From Pseudomonas sp. PDM18 (GTDB taxonomy: Bacteria > Pseudomonadota > Gammaproteobacteria > Pseudomonadales > Pseudomonadaceae), in contig NZ_JACVBX010000009.1 in the NCBI RefSeq assembly GCF_014852585.1, positions 1 to 64,000 on the forward strand: 64,000 bases of DNA, written 5' to 3'. How positions within the stretch are numbered: the first letter of the stretch is position 1; each line of letters starts with the position of its first letter. The translations under genes and the position numbers were made by a program. The notes below the pieces were generated by a model that saw only the letters and a program-made list of their open reading frames with translations, did not search any database and was not told the origin of the DNA. This document shows, piece by piece, positions 11,050 through 23,234 of this stretch.

Positions 11050-13004
11050 TGAAGAAGATCGATACCCTGCTGGTGGCCAACCGCGGCGAGATCGCCTGCC
11101 GCGTGATGCGCACCGCCAAGGCCCTGGGCCTGACCACCGTGGCCGTGCACAGCGCCACCGACCGCCACGCTCGCCACGTCGAGGAGGCGGACATCGCCAT
11201 CGACCTGGGCGGCGCCAAGCCCGCTGAAAGCTACCTGCGCGCCGACGCCGTATTGGCCGCCGCGAAAGCTGCCGGCGCCCAGGCCATTCACCCCGGCTAC
11301 GGCTTCCTCTCGGAGAACGCCGGCTTCGCCCGTGCCTGCGAAGAGGCCGGGCTGGTCTTCCTCGGCCCGCCGGCCAGCGCTATCGATGCCATGGGCAGCA
11401 AGTCCGCCGCCAAGGCGCTGATGGAAACCGCCGGCGTGCCGCTGGTGCCCGGCTACCACGGCGAGGCCCAGGACTATGCCACCTTCCAGCGTGAAGCCGA
11501 GCGCATCGGCTATCCGGTGCTGCTCAAGGCCGCCGCCGGCGGTGGCGGCAAGGGCATGAAGGTGGTCGAGCGCGAAAGCGAACTGGCCGAGGCGCTGGAG
11601 TCCGCGCAGCGTGAAGCGCAGTCCGGTTTCGGCGACTCGCGCATGCTGGTGGAGAAATACCTGACCAAGCCGCGCCACGTGGAAATCCAGGTGTTCGCCG
11701 ACCAGCACGGCCACTGCCTGTACCTCAACGAGCGCGACTGCTCGATCCAGCGCCGTCACCAGAAAGTGGTGGAAGAAGCGCCGGCCCCCGGCCTCTCCGC
11801 CGAACTGCGCGCCGCCATGGGCGAGTCCGCCGTACGTGCCGCCCAGGCCATCGGCTACGTCGGCGCCGGCACCGTGGAGTTCCTCTACGACGAAGGCAGC
11901 GGCCAGTTCTTCTTCATGGAAATGAACACCCGCCTGCAGGTGGAGCACCCGGTCACCGAAGCCATCACCGGCCTCGACCTGGTGGCCTGGCAGATCCGCG
12001 TCGCCCGTGGCGAGCCGCTGCCGATCACCCAGGAACAGGTGCCGCTGAATGGCCACGCCATCGAAGTGCGCCTGTATGCCGAAGACCCCGAGGGCGGCTT
12101 CCTGCCCGCCAGCGGCCACCTCGCGCTGTACCGCGAACCCGCCGCCGGCCCCGGCCGCCGCACCGACAGCGGCATCCGCGAGAGCGATGACATCTCGCCG
12201 TTCTACGACCCGATGCTGGCCAAGCTGATCGCCTGGGGCGAGAACCGCGAGGAAGCGCGCCAGCGCCTGCTGTCGATGCTCAGCGAAACCGCGGTCGGCG
12301 GCTTCAAGACCAACCTGGCGTTCCTGCGCCGCGTGCTGGCCCATCCGGCCTTCGCCGAGGGCGAACTGGATACCGGCTTCATCGGCCGTTACCAGGACGA
12401 CCTGCTGCCGGCCGCCACCGCCCTGCCCGAGCGCTTCTGGCAACTGGCCGGCGAAGCCTGGGTGCAGAGCGAAGCCGCCCGTGTGCGCGGTGACGACGCC
12501 CATTCCCCGTGGTCCGCCCAGAGCGGCTGGCGCAGCGGCCTGCCAGGGGAAACCGACCTGCACCTGCTGGCCAAGGGTGAGTCGCAGGTGGTGCGCCTGC
12601 GTCACGCCGACGGCCAACGCATCGCCCAACTCGACGGGCAATGGCTGGACGTGAAGGACGGCGAGATTCGCCGCCGCCACCAGGTGATCCGCCGTGGCGC
12701 CAACCTCTACCTGGAATGGAACGGCGAGCTGGTCGGCGTGCAGCGTTTCGACCCCATCGCCGAAGCCGAAGCGGCCCACGCCCACCACGGCGGCCTGGGT
12801 GCACCGATGAACGGCAGCATCGTGCGCATCCTGGTCGAGCCCGGCCAGAGCGTCGAAGCTGGCGCAGCCCTGGTGGTGCTCGAAGCCATGAAGATGGAAC
12901 ACAGCATTCGCGCGCCGCACGCCGGCGTGGTGAAATCGCTGTATTGCAGCGAAGGCGAGCTGGTGTCCGAAGGGACGGCGCTGGTGGAGCTGGAAGAGGC
13001 CTGA
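11049..13004 (+). CDS. liuD: 3-methylcrotonyl-CoA carboxylase, alpha (biotin) subunit
   Basis: The 651-residue subunit has an N-terminal biotin carboxylase domain (LLVANRGEIACRVMRTAK; ATP loop KAAAGGGGKGMK; metal-binding FMEMNTRLQVEHPVTE) and a middle linking domain. A C-terminal biotin carrier domain carries EAMKMEH, with the biotinylated lysine at residue 615. It carboxylates biotin using ATP and bicarbonate and pairs with LiuB. The length is normal for the family. Confidence 0.95.
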   Translation: MKKIDTLLVANRGEIACRVMRTAKALGLTTVAVHSATDRHARHVEEADIAIDLGGAKPAESYLRADAVLAAAKAAGAQAIHPGYGFLSENAGFARACEEAGLVFLGPPASAIDAMGSKSAAKALMETAGVPLVPGYHGEAQDYATFQREAERIGYPVLLKAAAGGGGKGMKVVERESELAEALESAQREAQSGFGDSRMLVEKYLTKPRHVEIQVFADQHGHCLYLNERDCSIQRRHQKVVEEAPAPGLSAELRAAMGESAVRAAQAIGYVGAGTVEFLYDEGSGQFFFMEMNTRLQVEHPVTEAITGLDLVAWQIRVARGEPLPITQEQVPLNGHAIEVRLYAEDPEGGFLPASGHLALYREPAAGPGRRTDSGIRESDDISPFYDPMLAKLIAWGENREEARQRLLSMLSETAVGGFKTNLAFLRRVLAHPAFAEGELDTGFIGRYQDDLLPAATALPERFWQLAGEAWVQSEAARVRGDDAHSPWSAQSGWRSGLPGETDLHLLAKGESQVVRLRHADGQRIAQLDGQWLDVKDGEIRRRHQVIRRGANLYLEWNGELVGVQRFDPIAEAEAAHAHHGGLGAPMNGSIVRILVEPGQSVEAGAALVVLEAMKMEHSIRAPHAGVVKSLYCSEGELVSEGTALVELEEA

Positions 13005-13008
13005 ATCC

Positions 13009-13134
13009 GTAGGGCGTATAACGCTCCGCGTTATACGCCGACTGGCCCTGGTCAGCCTGCGCCAGGTTCAGCCAGGACATCGACTGCAAGCTGCGGTGTA
13101 GCGGCGTATAACCGCGAACGGTTATACGCCCTAC
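13009..13134. repeat. GTAGGGCGTATAACGC inverted repeat
   Basis: A long inverted repeat lies between liuD and liuE. The left arm GTAGGGCGTATAACG is mirrored by CGTTATACGCCCTAC at the right. Each arm has its own small hairpin around GTTATACGC. The family recurs at 21775, 53219, 60647 and, in part, 61527. Confidence 0.85.
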
Positions 13135-13161
13135 GCTCCACCGAAAGTACGAGGACATTCC

Positions 13162-14064
13162 ATGACCCTGCCAAAATCCGTCCGCCTGGTCGAAGTCGGC
13201 CCGCGCGACGGCCTGCAGAACGAGAAACAACCCATCGCCGTGGCCGACAAGGTACGCCTGGTGGACGACCTCACCGCCGCCGGCCTGGACTACATCGAAG
13301 TCGGCAGCTTCGTCTCGCCCAAGTGGGTGCCGCAGATGGCCGGCTCGGCGGAAGTCTTCGCCGGCATCCGACAGAAGGCCGGCGTCACCTACGCCGCCCT
13401 GGCGCCGAACCTGAAGGGCTTCGAGGCCGCGCTGGAATCGAAGGTCAAGGAAGTCGCGGTATTCGCCGCCGCCTCCGAGGCCTTCTCGCAGAAGAACATC
13501 AACTGCTCGATCAAGGAGAGCCTGGAGCGCTTCGTTCCGGTGATGGAAGCGGCCCGCCAGCACGGCGTGCGCGTGCGCGGCTACGTCTCCTGCGTGCTCG
13601 GTTGCCCCTATCAGGGCGAGGTGGACGCGGCGCAGGTCGCCGCCGTCGCCGAAGAGCTGCACGCCATGGGCTGCTACGAAGTTTCCCTCGGCGACACCAT
13701 CGGCGTCGGTACCGCCGGCGCCACCCGCCACCTGTTCGAGGTCGTCGGCCAGCGTGTGCCGCGCGCGCAATTGGCCGGGCACTTCCACGACACCTACGGC
13801 CAGGCCACGGCGAACATCTACGCCAGCCTGCTGGAAGGCATCGCGGTGTTCGACAGCTCGGTCGCCGGTCTCGGCGGTTGCCCCTACGCCAAGGGCGCCA
13901 CCGGCAACGTCGCCACCGAGGACGTGCTCTACCTGCTCAACGGCCTGGGCATCCACACCGGCATCGACCTGGACCTGCTGATCGACGCCGGCCAGCGCAT
14001 CTGCGCGGTGCTCGACAAGCCAAACGGCTCGCGGGTGGCCAAGGCGCAACTGTCCAAACGCTGA
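13162..14064 (+). CDS. liuE: Hydroxymethylglutaryl-CoA lyase
   Basis: The 300-residue TIM-barrel enzyme cleaves HMG-CoA to acetyl-CoA and acetoacetate, the last step of leucine/isovalerate breakdown. It has the N-terminal motif VEVGPRDGLQNE and the C-terminal active-site loop GLGGCPYAKGATGN, whose cysteine is residue 240. An AGGA site precedes the ATG. Its product acetoacetate is the substrate of the acetoacetyl-CoA synthetase encoded 5.5 kb downstream, linking the two modules. Confidence 0.95.
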   Translation: MTLPKSVRLVEVGPRDGLQNEKQPIAVADKVRLVDDLTAAGLDYIEVGSFVSPKWVPQMAGSAEVFAGIRQKAGVTYAALAPNLKGFEAALESKVKEVAVFAAASEAFSQKNINCSIKESLERFVPVMEAARQHGVRVRGYVSCVLGCPYQGEVDAAQVAAVAEELHAMGCYEVSLGDTIGVGTAGATRHLFEVVGQRVPRAQLAGHFHDTYGQATANIYASLLEGIAVFDSSVAGLGGCPYAKGATGNVATEDVLYLLNGLGIHTGIDLDLLIDAGQRICAVLDKPNGSRVAKAQLSKR

Positions 14065-14073
14065 AGCCCATCC

Positions 14074-14123
14074 CTGTAGGAGCGCGCCATGCGCGCGATC
14101 GCGGGCATGGCCCGCTCCTACAG
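14074..14123. repeat. CTGTAGGAGC hairpin (REP-type)
   Basis: An inverted repeat runs from CTGTAGGAGC to GCTCCTACAG between liuE and the activator gene. It belongs to the commonest intergenic repeat family of this window. Confidence 0.85.
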
Positions 14124-14186
14124 GTACAACCTACCGCCACATCCCGGTACAGTGCGCCCTCTGCCCTCCCCGCGCACGGCCTGACC

Positions 14187-15611
<1,425 letters not shown>

Positions 15612-15622
15612 AAAAGAGACAA

Positions 15623-15638
15623 GTCTCAAAAAAGAGAC
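15623..15638 (+). promoter_or_regulatory. Candidate activator site 1 (GTCTC-N6-GAGAC)
   Basis: GTCTC and GAGAC form an inverted repeat with a 6-base spacer, starting 12 bases after the hbcR stop codon. An overlapping GAGAC-N2-GTCTC lies at 15616-15627. It is centred about 143 bases upstream of the -24 element, a normal distance for a sigma54 enhancer. Confidence 0.6.
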
Positions 15639-15691
15639 AACCACTCAAAACTCTTGATTGAAAGCCACCAGGCGATTCAATCCGCCGCCTT

Positions 15692-15707
15692 GTCTCAAAT
15701 TAGAGAC
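15692..15707 (+). promoter_or_regulatory. Candidate activator site 2 (GTCTC-N6-GAGAC)
   Basis: A second copy with identical half-sites and spacing, centred 69 bases after the first and about 74 bases before the -24 element. A degenerate third copy (ATCTC-N5-AAGAC) lies at 15733-15747. Confidence 0.62.
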
Positions 15708-15771
15708 GAAGCGCTTCTCCCCATTCATGAAAATCTCAAAATAAGACTTATAAATCAGATAGTTACAATCC

Positions 15772-15787
15772 TGGCACGGTCCTGGCT
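15772..15787 (+). promoter_or_regulatory. Sigma54 (-24/-12) promoter of the porin-permease operon
   Basis: TGGCACGGTCCTGGCT matches the RpoN consensus TGGCACG-N4-TTGCW except for one base in the -12 element. GG (15773-15774) and GC (15785-15786) are separated by exactly 10 bases. It lies about 135 bases before the porin start, leaving a long 5' leader. Confidence 0.72.
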
Positions 15788-15921
15788 ATGTCGCCTCTCG
15801 CGGCCTTCGCGCCGCACAGCCGACATAACAACAATCAACGCTGCCCGAACGCGAATTCCACCCCAGCGGAACACCCGGCAAGTTCCGCCTCGCCCTCGGT
15901 ATAGCGCCAGGAGATCACCCG

Positions 15922-17187
15922 ATGAGCCGCTCCACGCTCAATCATGCCGCCGTACTGACCGCCCTCGGTTCCACCCTCGCCCTTTCGCCCCAGGCCTTCG
16001 CCGAATTCATCGCTGACAGCAAGGCCAGCGTCGAACTGCGCAACTTCTACTTCAACCGCGACCTCCGCCAGGACAATGCCGCGCAGTCCAAGCAGGAAGA
16101 GTGGGCGCAGGGCTTCCTGCTGCGCTACGAATCCGGCTACACCGAAGGCACCATCGGCGTGGGCGTCGATGCCCTCGGTCTGCTCGGCGTCAAGCTGGAC
16201 TCCAGCCCCGACCGCGCCGGTTCCGGCCTGCTGCCACGCGACAAGGACAAGGTCAACGGCGCACCCGACGACTACAGCGAGCTGGGCCTGACCGCCAAGC
16301 TGCGTGCCTCCAAAAGCGTGCTGAAGATCGGCACCCTGCTGCCCAAGCTGCCGACCGTGCTGGCCAACGATTCGCGCCTGCTGCCGCAGACCTTCGAAGG
16401 TGCGCACCTGAGTTCCGCCGAATTCGCCGGCCTGACCTTCGACGGCGGCCGCCTGCGTCAGGTGAGCCAGCGCGACTCCTCCAACCGCGAGGACATGACC
16501 GTCACCAGCGGCAGCGCGCGCGGCATCGTCGCCACCGACACCAGCGACCAGTTCGACTTCGCCGGCCTGAACTACAAGTGGACGCCGCAGCTCACCACCG
16601 GCTACAGCTACGCCAAGCTCGACGGGCTCTACGACCAGCACATCGTCAACCTGGTGCACGTACTGCACATCGCCGCCGGCCAATCGCTGAAGACCGACCT
16701 GCGCTACGCCCGCTCCGACGACGACGGCCACAGCAACGTCGACAACCGCGCCTTCGGCGCCATGCTCACCTACACCCTGGGCGGCCACGGCTTCGGCGCC
16801 GGCTACCAGAAGATGAGCGGCGACACCGGCTTCGCCTACATCGGCGGCACCGACGCCTTCCTGGTCAACTTCGTGCAGATCGGCGACTTCGCCAACCGCG
16901 ACGAGAAGTCCTGGCAGGCGCGTTACGACTACGACTTTGCCGCCCTCGGCGTACCCGGCCTGACCTTCATGACGCGCTACCTGTCCGGCGACAACATCGA
17001 ACTGGGTGCCGGCAAGCCCGAAGGCAAGGAGTGGGAGCGCGACACCGACATCGGCTACGTGGTGCAGAACGGGCCACTGAAGAACTTCGGCGTGAAGTGG
17101 CGTAACGCGACGGTGCGCTCCAGCCACTTCGGCAACGACCTCGACGAGAACCGCCTGATCCTCAGCTACGTGCTGCCGCTCTGGTAA
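15922..17187 (+). CDS. OprD-family outer-membrane porin
   Basis: The 421-residue protein has a signal peptide ending QAFA (about residue 27) and an OprD-type 18-strand barrel. Typical features are ASVELRNFYFNRD at the mature N terminus and a final strand ending YVLPLW. OprD-family porins pass small carboxylates or basic amino acids. Its place between the activator and the permease suggests uptake of 3-hydroxybutyrate or a related acid; that substrate is inferred. The ATG follows GGAGATCACCCG. Confidence 0.85.
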   Translation: MSRSTLNHAAVLTALGSTLALSPQAFAEFIADSKASVELRNFYFNRDLRQDNAAQSKQEEWAQGFLLRYESGYTEGTIGVGVDALGLLGVKLDSSPDRAGSGLLPRDKDKVNGAPDDYSELGLTAKLRASKSVLKIGTLLPKLPTVLANDSRLLPQTFEGAHLSSAEFAGLTFDGGRLRQVSQRDSSNREDMTVTSGSARGIVATDTSDQFDFAGLNYKWTPQLTTGYSYAKLDGLYDQHIVNLVHVLHIAAGQSLKTDLRYARSDDDGHSNVDNRAFGAMLTYTLGGHGFGAGYQKMSGDTGFAYIGGTDAFLVNFVQIGDFANRDEKSWQARYDYDFAALGVPGLTFMTRYLSGDNIELGAGKPEGKEWERDTDIGYVVQNGPLKNFGVKWRNATVRSSHFGNDLDENRLILSYVLPLW

Positions 17188-17266
17188 GCGCTTTTTTCGT
17201 CATCCTCAACCATTACAACAAGAACCACGCGCGGCCGATCGCCGCGCGCCACCTGGAGACTCTCCG

Positions 17267-18658
17267 ATGAGCGTGGTCATCGCCCTCGCGGCCCTCGCCC
17301 TGCTGATGCTCGCCGCCTACCGCGGCTACAGCGTGATCCTCTTCGCCCCCATCGCCGCGCTGCTGGCGGTGCTGCTGACCGACCCTTCCGCCGTCGCCCC
17401 GGCCTTCACCGGGGTGTTCATGGAGAAGATGGTCGGCTTCGTCAAACTCTACTTCCCGGTGTTCCTGCTCGGCGCGGTGTTCGGCAAGCTGATCGAGCTG
17501 TCGGGCTTCTCGCGCTCCATCGTCGCCGCGGCCATCCGCCTGCTGGGCACCCGCCAGGCGATGCTGGTGATCGTGCTGGTCTGCGCCCTGCTCACCTACG
17601 GCGGCGTGTCGCTGTTCGTGGTGGTGTTCGCGGTCTACCCGTTCGCCGCCGAGATGTTCCGCCAGAGCAATATCCCCAAGCGACTGATCCCGGCGACCAT
17701 CGCCCTGGGCGCCTTCAGCTTCACCATGGACGCCCTGCCCGGCACCCCGCAGATCCAGAACATCATCCCCACCGCCTTCTTCAACACCACCGGTTGGGCC
17801 GCGCCCTGGCTGGGCGTGATCGGCAGCCTGTTCGTGTTCAGCGTGGGCATGCTGTTCCTCCGTCGCCAGGCCGGCAAGGCGCGCGCCGCCGGTGAAGGCT
17901 ACGGCACCGAGTTGCGCAACGAGCCGGAAACCGCCGACGACATGAAACTGCCCAACCCGCTGCTGGCGCTCTCGCCGCTGGTGCTGGTGGGCGTCGCCAA
18001 CCTGCTGTTCACCCACTGGATTCCCCAGGTCTACGGCAAGACCCACAGCCTGCAGCTGGCCGGCATGGCCGCGCCGGTGGCCAGCGACGTGGCCAAGCTG
18101 ACCGGCATCTGGGCGGTGCAGGCGGCGCTGCTGCTGGGCATCCTGCTGGTGCTGGTGACCAGCTTCGCGGTGATCCGCAGCAAGATCGCCGAGGGCAGCA
18201 AGACCGCCGTGTCCGGCGCGCTGCTGGCGGCCATGAACACGGCTTCGGAATACGGCTTCGGCGCGGTGATCGCCTCGCTGCCGGGCTTCCTGGTACTGGC
18301 CGACGCACTGAAGAAGATTCCCGATCCGCTGGTCAACGAGGCCATCACCGTCACCACCCTGGCCGGCATCACCGGCTCGGCGTCGGGCGGCATGAGCATC
18401 GCCCTGGCCGCCATGTCCGAACAGTTCATCGCCGCCGCCCACGCCGCCAACATCCCGCTGGAAGTACTGCACCGGGTAGCGGCCATGGCCTCCGGCGGCA
18501 TGGACACCCTGCCGCACAACGGCGCGGTGATCACCCTGCTCGCGGTCACCGGCCTGACCCACCGCGAGGCCTACAAGGACATCTTCGCCATCACCCTGAT
18601 CAAGACCCTCGCGGTGTTCGTGGTGATCGGCACTTTCTACGCCACCGGAATCGTCTAG
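17267..18658 (+). CDS. GntP-family permease (probable D-3-hydroxybutyrate uptake)
   Basis: The 463-residue inner-membrane protein has about 12 predicted hydrophobic segments and GntP-family features such as FTMDALPGTPQIQNIIPTAF and SGGMDTLPHNGAVITLL. The GntP family includes gluconate and hydroxybutyrate permeases. Its position between the porin and bdhA genes, as for PA2004 in P. aeruginosa, points to 3-hydroxybutyrate. A GGAGA site precedes the ATG. Confidence 0.85.
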   Translation: MSVVIALAALALLMLAAYRGYSVILFAPIAALLAVLLTDPSAVAPAFTGVFMEKMVGFVKLYFPVFLLGAVFGKLIELSGFSRSIVAAAIRLLGTRQAMLVIVLVCALLTYGGVSLFVVVFAVYPFAAEMFRQSNIPKRLIPATIALGAFSFTMDALPGTPQIQNIIPTAFFNTTGWAAPWLGVIGSLFVFSVGMLFLRRQAGKARAAGEGYGTELRNEPETADDMKLPNPLLALSPLVLVGVANLLFTHWIPQVYGKTHSLQLAGMAAPVASDVAKLTGIWAVQAALLLGILLVLVTSFAVIRSKIAEGSKTAVSGALLAAMNTASEYGFGAVIASLPGFLVLADALKKIPDPLVNEAITVTTLAGITGSASGGMSIALAAMSEQFIAAAHAANIPLEVLHRVAAMASGGMDTLPHNGAVITLLAVTGLTHREAYKDIFAITLIKTLAVFVVIGTFYATGIV

Positions 18659-18716
18659 ACCGGTTGTTACCAAGCGGTCGCCGCGCGGCGACCGCCCCGT
18701 TGCAGAGGAGATTTGC

Positions 18717-19487
18717 ATGACACTCAAGGGCAAGACCGCACTGGTCACCGGCTCCACCAGCGGCATCGGCCTGGGCATCGCCGCGCGCCTCGCGCAGGCG
18801 GGCGCCAATGTGGTGGTCAACGGCTTCGGCGACATCGACGCGGCCGTGCGCGAGCTGTCGGTGCATGGCACGCGCATCGGCCACCACGGCGCGGACATGG
18901 CGCAACCCGAGCAGATCGCCGAGATGATCGCCTACGTCGAGCGCGAGTTCGGCGGCCTCGACATCCTGGTCAACAACGCCGGCATCCAGCACGTCGCGGC
19001 GCTGGAAGACTTCCCCGTGGAGCGCTGGAACGCGATCATCGCCATCAACCTCTCCTCGGTGTTCCACACCACCCGCCTGGCGCTGCCGGGCATGCGCCAG
19101 CGCGGCTGGGGACGCATCCTCAACATCGCCTCGACCCACGGCCTGGTCGCCTCGGCGGGAAAGAGCGCCTACGTGGCCGCCAAGCACGGGGTGATCGGCC
19201 TGACCAAGACCACCGCTCTGGAAACCGCCACCACGGCCATCACCTGCAACGCCATCTGCCCCGGCTGGGTACTGACGCCGCTGGTACAGCAGCAGATCGA
19301 CGCGCGCGTCCAGGCCGGCGCCAGCCCCGAACAGGCGCGCCACGACCTGCTGGCGGAGAAGCAGCCGTCGCTGGATTTCGTCACCGCCGACCAGCTCGGC
19401 GAGCTGGCGCTATTCTTGTGCTCTGAAGCCGCCGCGCAGGTCCGTGGCGCCGCCTGGAACATGGATGGCGGCTGGGTCGCCCAATGA
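18717..19487 (+). CDS. bdhA: 3-hydroxybutyrate dehydrogenase
   Basis: The 256-residue short-chain dehydrogenase has NAD-binding TGSTSGIGLG (residues 11-20), NNAG (86-89) and catalytic S139, Y152 and K156 (SAYVAAKHG). The C-terminal half has the hydroxybutyrate-dehydrogenase features TCNAICPGWVLTPL and an extended QQQIDARVQAG lid. It oxidises D-3-hydroxybutyrate to acetoacetate with NAD+. GAGGAG precedes the ATG. A hairpin follows the stop. Confidence 0.93.
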   Translation: MTLKGKTALVTGSTSGIGLGIAARLAQAGANVVVNGFGDIDAAVRELSVHGTRIGHHGADMAQPEQIAEMIAYVEREFGGLDILVNNAGIQHVAALEDFPVERWNAIIAINLSSVFHTTRLALPGMRQRGWGRILNIASTHGLVASAGKSAYVAAKHGVIGLTKTTALETATTAITCNAICPGWVLTPLVQQQIDARVQAGASPEQARHDLLAEKQPSLDFVTADQLGELALFLCSEAAAQVRGAAWNMDGGWVAQ

Positions 19488-19520
19488 CTCGAGGGTTCCT
19501 GCGGCGCTTCGTGACATGAT

Positions 19521-19559
19521 GTGTGGGCACCGTTCGTCGGCGGTGCCCTTCGCCCACAC
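19521..19559 (+). terminator. Hairpin between bdhA and the CoA synthetase gene
   Basis: GGGCACCG and CGGTGCCC (19525-19532 and 19541-19548) form a perfect 8-bp stem. GTGTGGGC and GCCCACAC (19521-19528 and 19552-19559) give an alternative pairing. There is only a short TT after the stem, so this may attenuate rather than fully terminate. Confidence 0.5.
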
Positions 19560-19581
19560 GAACCCGATGGAGTCGTAGTCG

Positions 19582-21537
<1,956 letters not shown>

Positions 21538-21601
21538 GGGACATAGGCGACGTCGCGCCTATGCATACCCTATCCCCAGCCAAGGTGAGGGCTCTTGCTC
21601 T

Positions 21602-21850
21602 CGTAGGAGCGGAGCTTCTCCGCGATCTCTTCCCGGCTACGCCTGCGTGCAGGCCCTGGTTCGCGAGCAAGGGCTAGGCGCCCCCCTCGGTCCTACAGGC
21701 TTATGCCGGGGCGCTCTTCGTAGGAGCGAGGGGGACGCCATCGTTATTGCTCGCGCCCCCTGCCCCACAGCGTCGTAGGGCGCATAACCTGGAACAGGTT
21801 ATCCGCCGGCAATCCGGCGGCGGATAACGCTGGCGCGTTATGCGCTCTAC
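21602..21850. repeat. Three adjacent hairpin repeats filling the synthetase-pcaC gap
   Basis: The gap of about 390 bases between the two convergent genes holds no gene I can support. It contains a GTAGGAGC-type repeat (21602-21699), a partial one (21719-21757) and a full GTAGGGCGCATAACC...GTTATGCGCTCTAC element (21775-21850). Confidence 0.8.
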
Positions 21851-21924
21851 AAGAGCAGCCCTACCTGCGATCAGCGCTCTCGCCAATCAGCCACCGCCCG
21901 GATGCGTGGTCCGGGCGGCGCTGA

Positions 21925-22323
21925 TCAGGCGTCGCCCAGCGACTCGGTGCCCAGCTCGTCCCACACCGCCTCGGCGAGGTGGAAGGTGGCGTTGGCGGCC
22001 GGGATGCCGCAGTAGATCGCACTCTGCAGCAGGACTTCCTTGATCTCTTCACGGGTCACGCCGTTGTTGCGCGCTGCGCGCAGGTGCAGCGTGAGCTCGC
22101 CCTCGCGATTCATGCCAATCAGCATGGCAATGGTAATCAGGCTGCGGGTGTGGCGCGGCAGGCCGGGGCGGGTCCAGATGTCACCCCAGGCGTGGCGGGT
22201 GATCATTTCCTGGAACTCTTCGTTGAAGGCATTGCGCTTCTGCAGGCTGCGGTCGACGTGGGCGTCGCCCAGCACCGCGCGGCGCACCTGCATGCCGGCT
22301 TCGTAGCGTTCTTTCTCGTCCAT
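21925..22323 (-). CDS. pcaC: 4-carboxymuconolactone decarboxylase
   Basis: The 132-residue protein is an AhpD-like decarboxylase that converts 4-carboxymuconolactone to 3-oxoadipate enol-lactone in the protocatechuate branch. It has HAWGDIWTRPGLPRHTRSL and GVTREEIKEVLLQSAIYCG, the family signatures. The ATG at 22323 has GGAG 9 bases upstream; an in-frame TTG at 22341 is less likely. It is separate from PcaD here, not fused as in some bacteria. Confidence 0.93.
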   Translation of the reverse strand: MDEKERYEAGMQVRRAVLGDAHVDRSLQKRNAFNEEFQEMITRHAWGDIWTRPGLPRHTRSLITIAMLIGMNREGELTLHLRAARNNGVTREEIKEVLLQSAIYCGIPAANATFHLAEAVWDELGTESLGDA

Positions 22324-22342
22324 CTCTAACTCCAAATTCAAC

Positions 22343-22429
22343 CTGTAGGACCGAGGGGGGCGCCTAGCCCTGGCTCGCGAACAATCCCCGCTGCGGGGCT
22401 GGGGTTCGCGAGCAAGCTCGCTCCTACGA
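22343..22429. repeat. GTAGGA hairpin repeat
   Basis: A repeat of the GTAGGAGC...GCGAGCAAGCTCGCTCCTAC family occupies the pcaD-pcaC gap. The left arm is in the variant form CTGTAGGACCGAGG. Confidence 0.75.
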
Positions 22430-22436
22430 AAAGCAG

Positions 22437-23225
22437 TTATGCGCGCAGGAAGTCCAGCACACGCTGGCTGAAGACATCGCCGGCCTGCACGTTGGACAGG
22501 TGCGCGACGCGGAATTCCACCAGCTCGGCGCCGGGAATGCGCGCCTGCAGGAAGCGGCCGTCCTCGGTGGTGGTCACCGGGTCGGCGGCGCCACAGACCA
22601 CCAGGGTCGGCGCGGTGATAGCACCGATCTCGCCACGGAAATCGGCGTCGCGCACGGCCGCGCAGTTGGCTGCGTAACCTTCCGGCGAGGTCTGCGCCAG
22701 CATGCCGACGATCGGCTCGACCTTGCCCGGCTCGGCCTCGGCGAAGTCGGCAGTGAACCAGCGCGAGATCGAAGCATCACGCAAGTTGCGCATAGCCTCG
22801 GCGCCGCCGCTGAGCACGGTCTCGATGCGCGGATTCCAGATTTCCGGGGTGCCAATCTTGGCGGCGGTGTTGCACAGCACCAGGCGCTCGATGCGCTCCG
22901 GCGCGTGGATGCCGAGCCACTGGCCGATCAGGCCGCCCATGGACAGGCCACAGAAATGCGCGCGGGGAATCTCCAGCGCATCCAGCAGGGCCAGCACGTC
23001 GCGGCCGTTCTGTTCGATGCTGTACGGGCCGGGAGTTACCAGCGAAGCGCCGTGGCCACGGGTGTCATAGCGCAGCACGCGGAAGTGTTCGGCGAAGGCG
23101 GCGACCTGCGCGTCCCACATGTGCAGGTCGGTACCCAGCGAGTTGGACAGCACCAGCACGGGGGCGCCGGCGGACCCTTCAAGAAGGTAATTCAGGTCGC
23201 CATCGGCGAGATGTACGGCAGGCAT
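22437..23225 (-). CDS. pcaD: 3-oxoadipate enol-lactonase
   Basis: The 262-residue alpha/beta-hydrolase opens 3-oxoadipate enol-lactone to 3-oxoadipate, the point where the catechol and protocatechuate branches meet. The nucleophile elbow GLSMGGLIG places the serine at residue 95; RYDTRGHG is also typical. The start lies 9 bases after the pcaB stop, so the two are probably co-transcribed. Confidence 0.95.
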   Translation of the reverse strand: MPAVHLADGDLNYLLEGSAGAPVLVLSNSLGTDLHMWDAQVAAFAEHFRVLRYDTRGHGASLVTPGPYSIEQNGRDVLALLDALEIPRAHFCGLSMGGLIGQWLGIHAPERIERLVLCNTAAKIGTPEIWNPRIETVLSGGAEAMRNLRDASISRWFTADFAEAEPGKVEPIVGMLAQTSPEGYAANCAAVRDADFRGEIGAITAPTLVVCGAADPVTTTEDGRFLQARIPGAELVEFRVAHLSNVQAGDVFSQRVLDFLRA

Positions 23226-23234
23226 GCAAGGCTC

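Noticed and set aside
10944-12920. 658-codon minus-strand frame over liuD
   Set aside because: Antisense to a biotin carboxylase with all motifs intact; His/Gly/Val-rich shadow product.
14074-14123. GTAGGAGC hairpins as rho-independent terminators
   Set aside because: They lack T-tracts and recur as a repeat family in many contexts, so I list them as repeats only.
21602-21850. CRISPR-like array of repeats
   Set aside because: The repeats are palindromic, from different families, and not separated by spacers of equal length.
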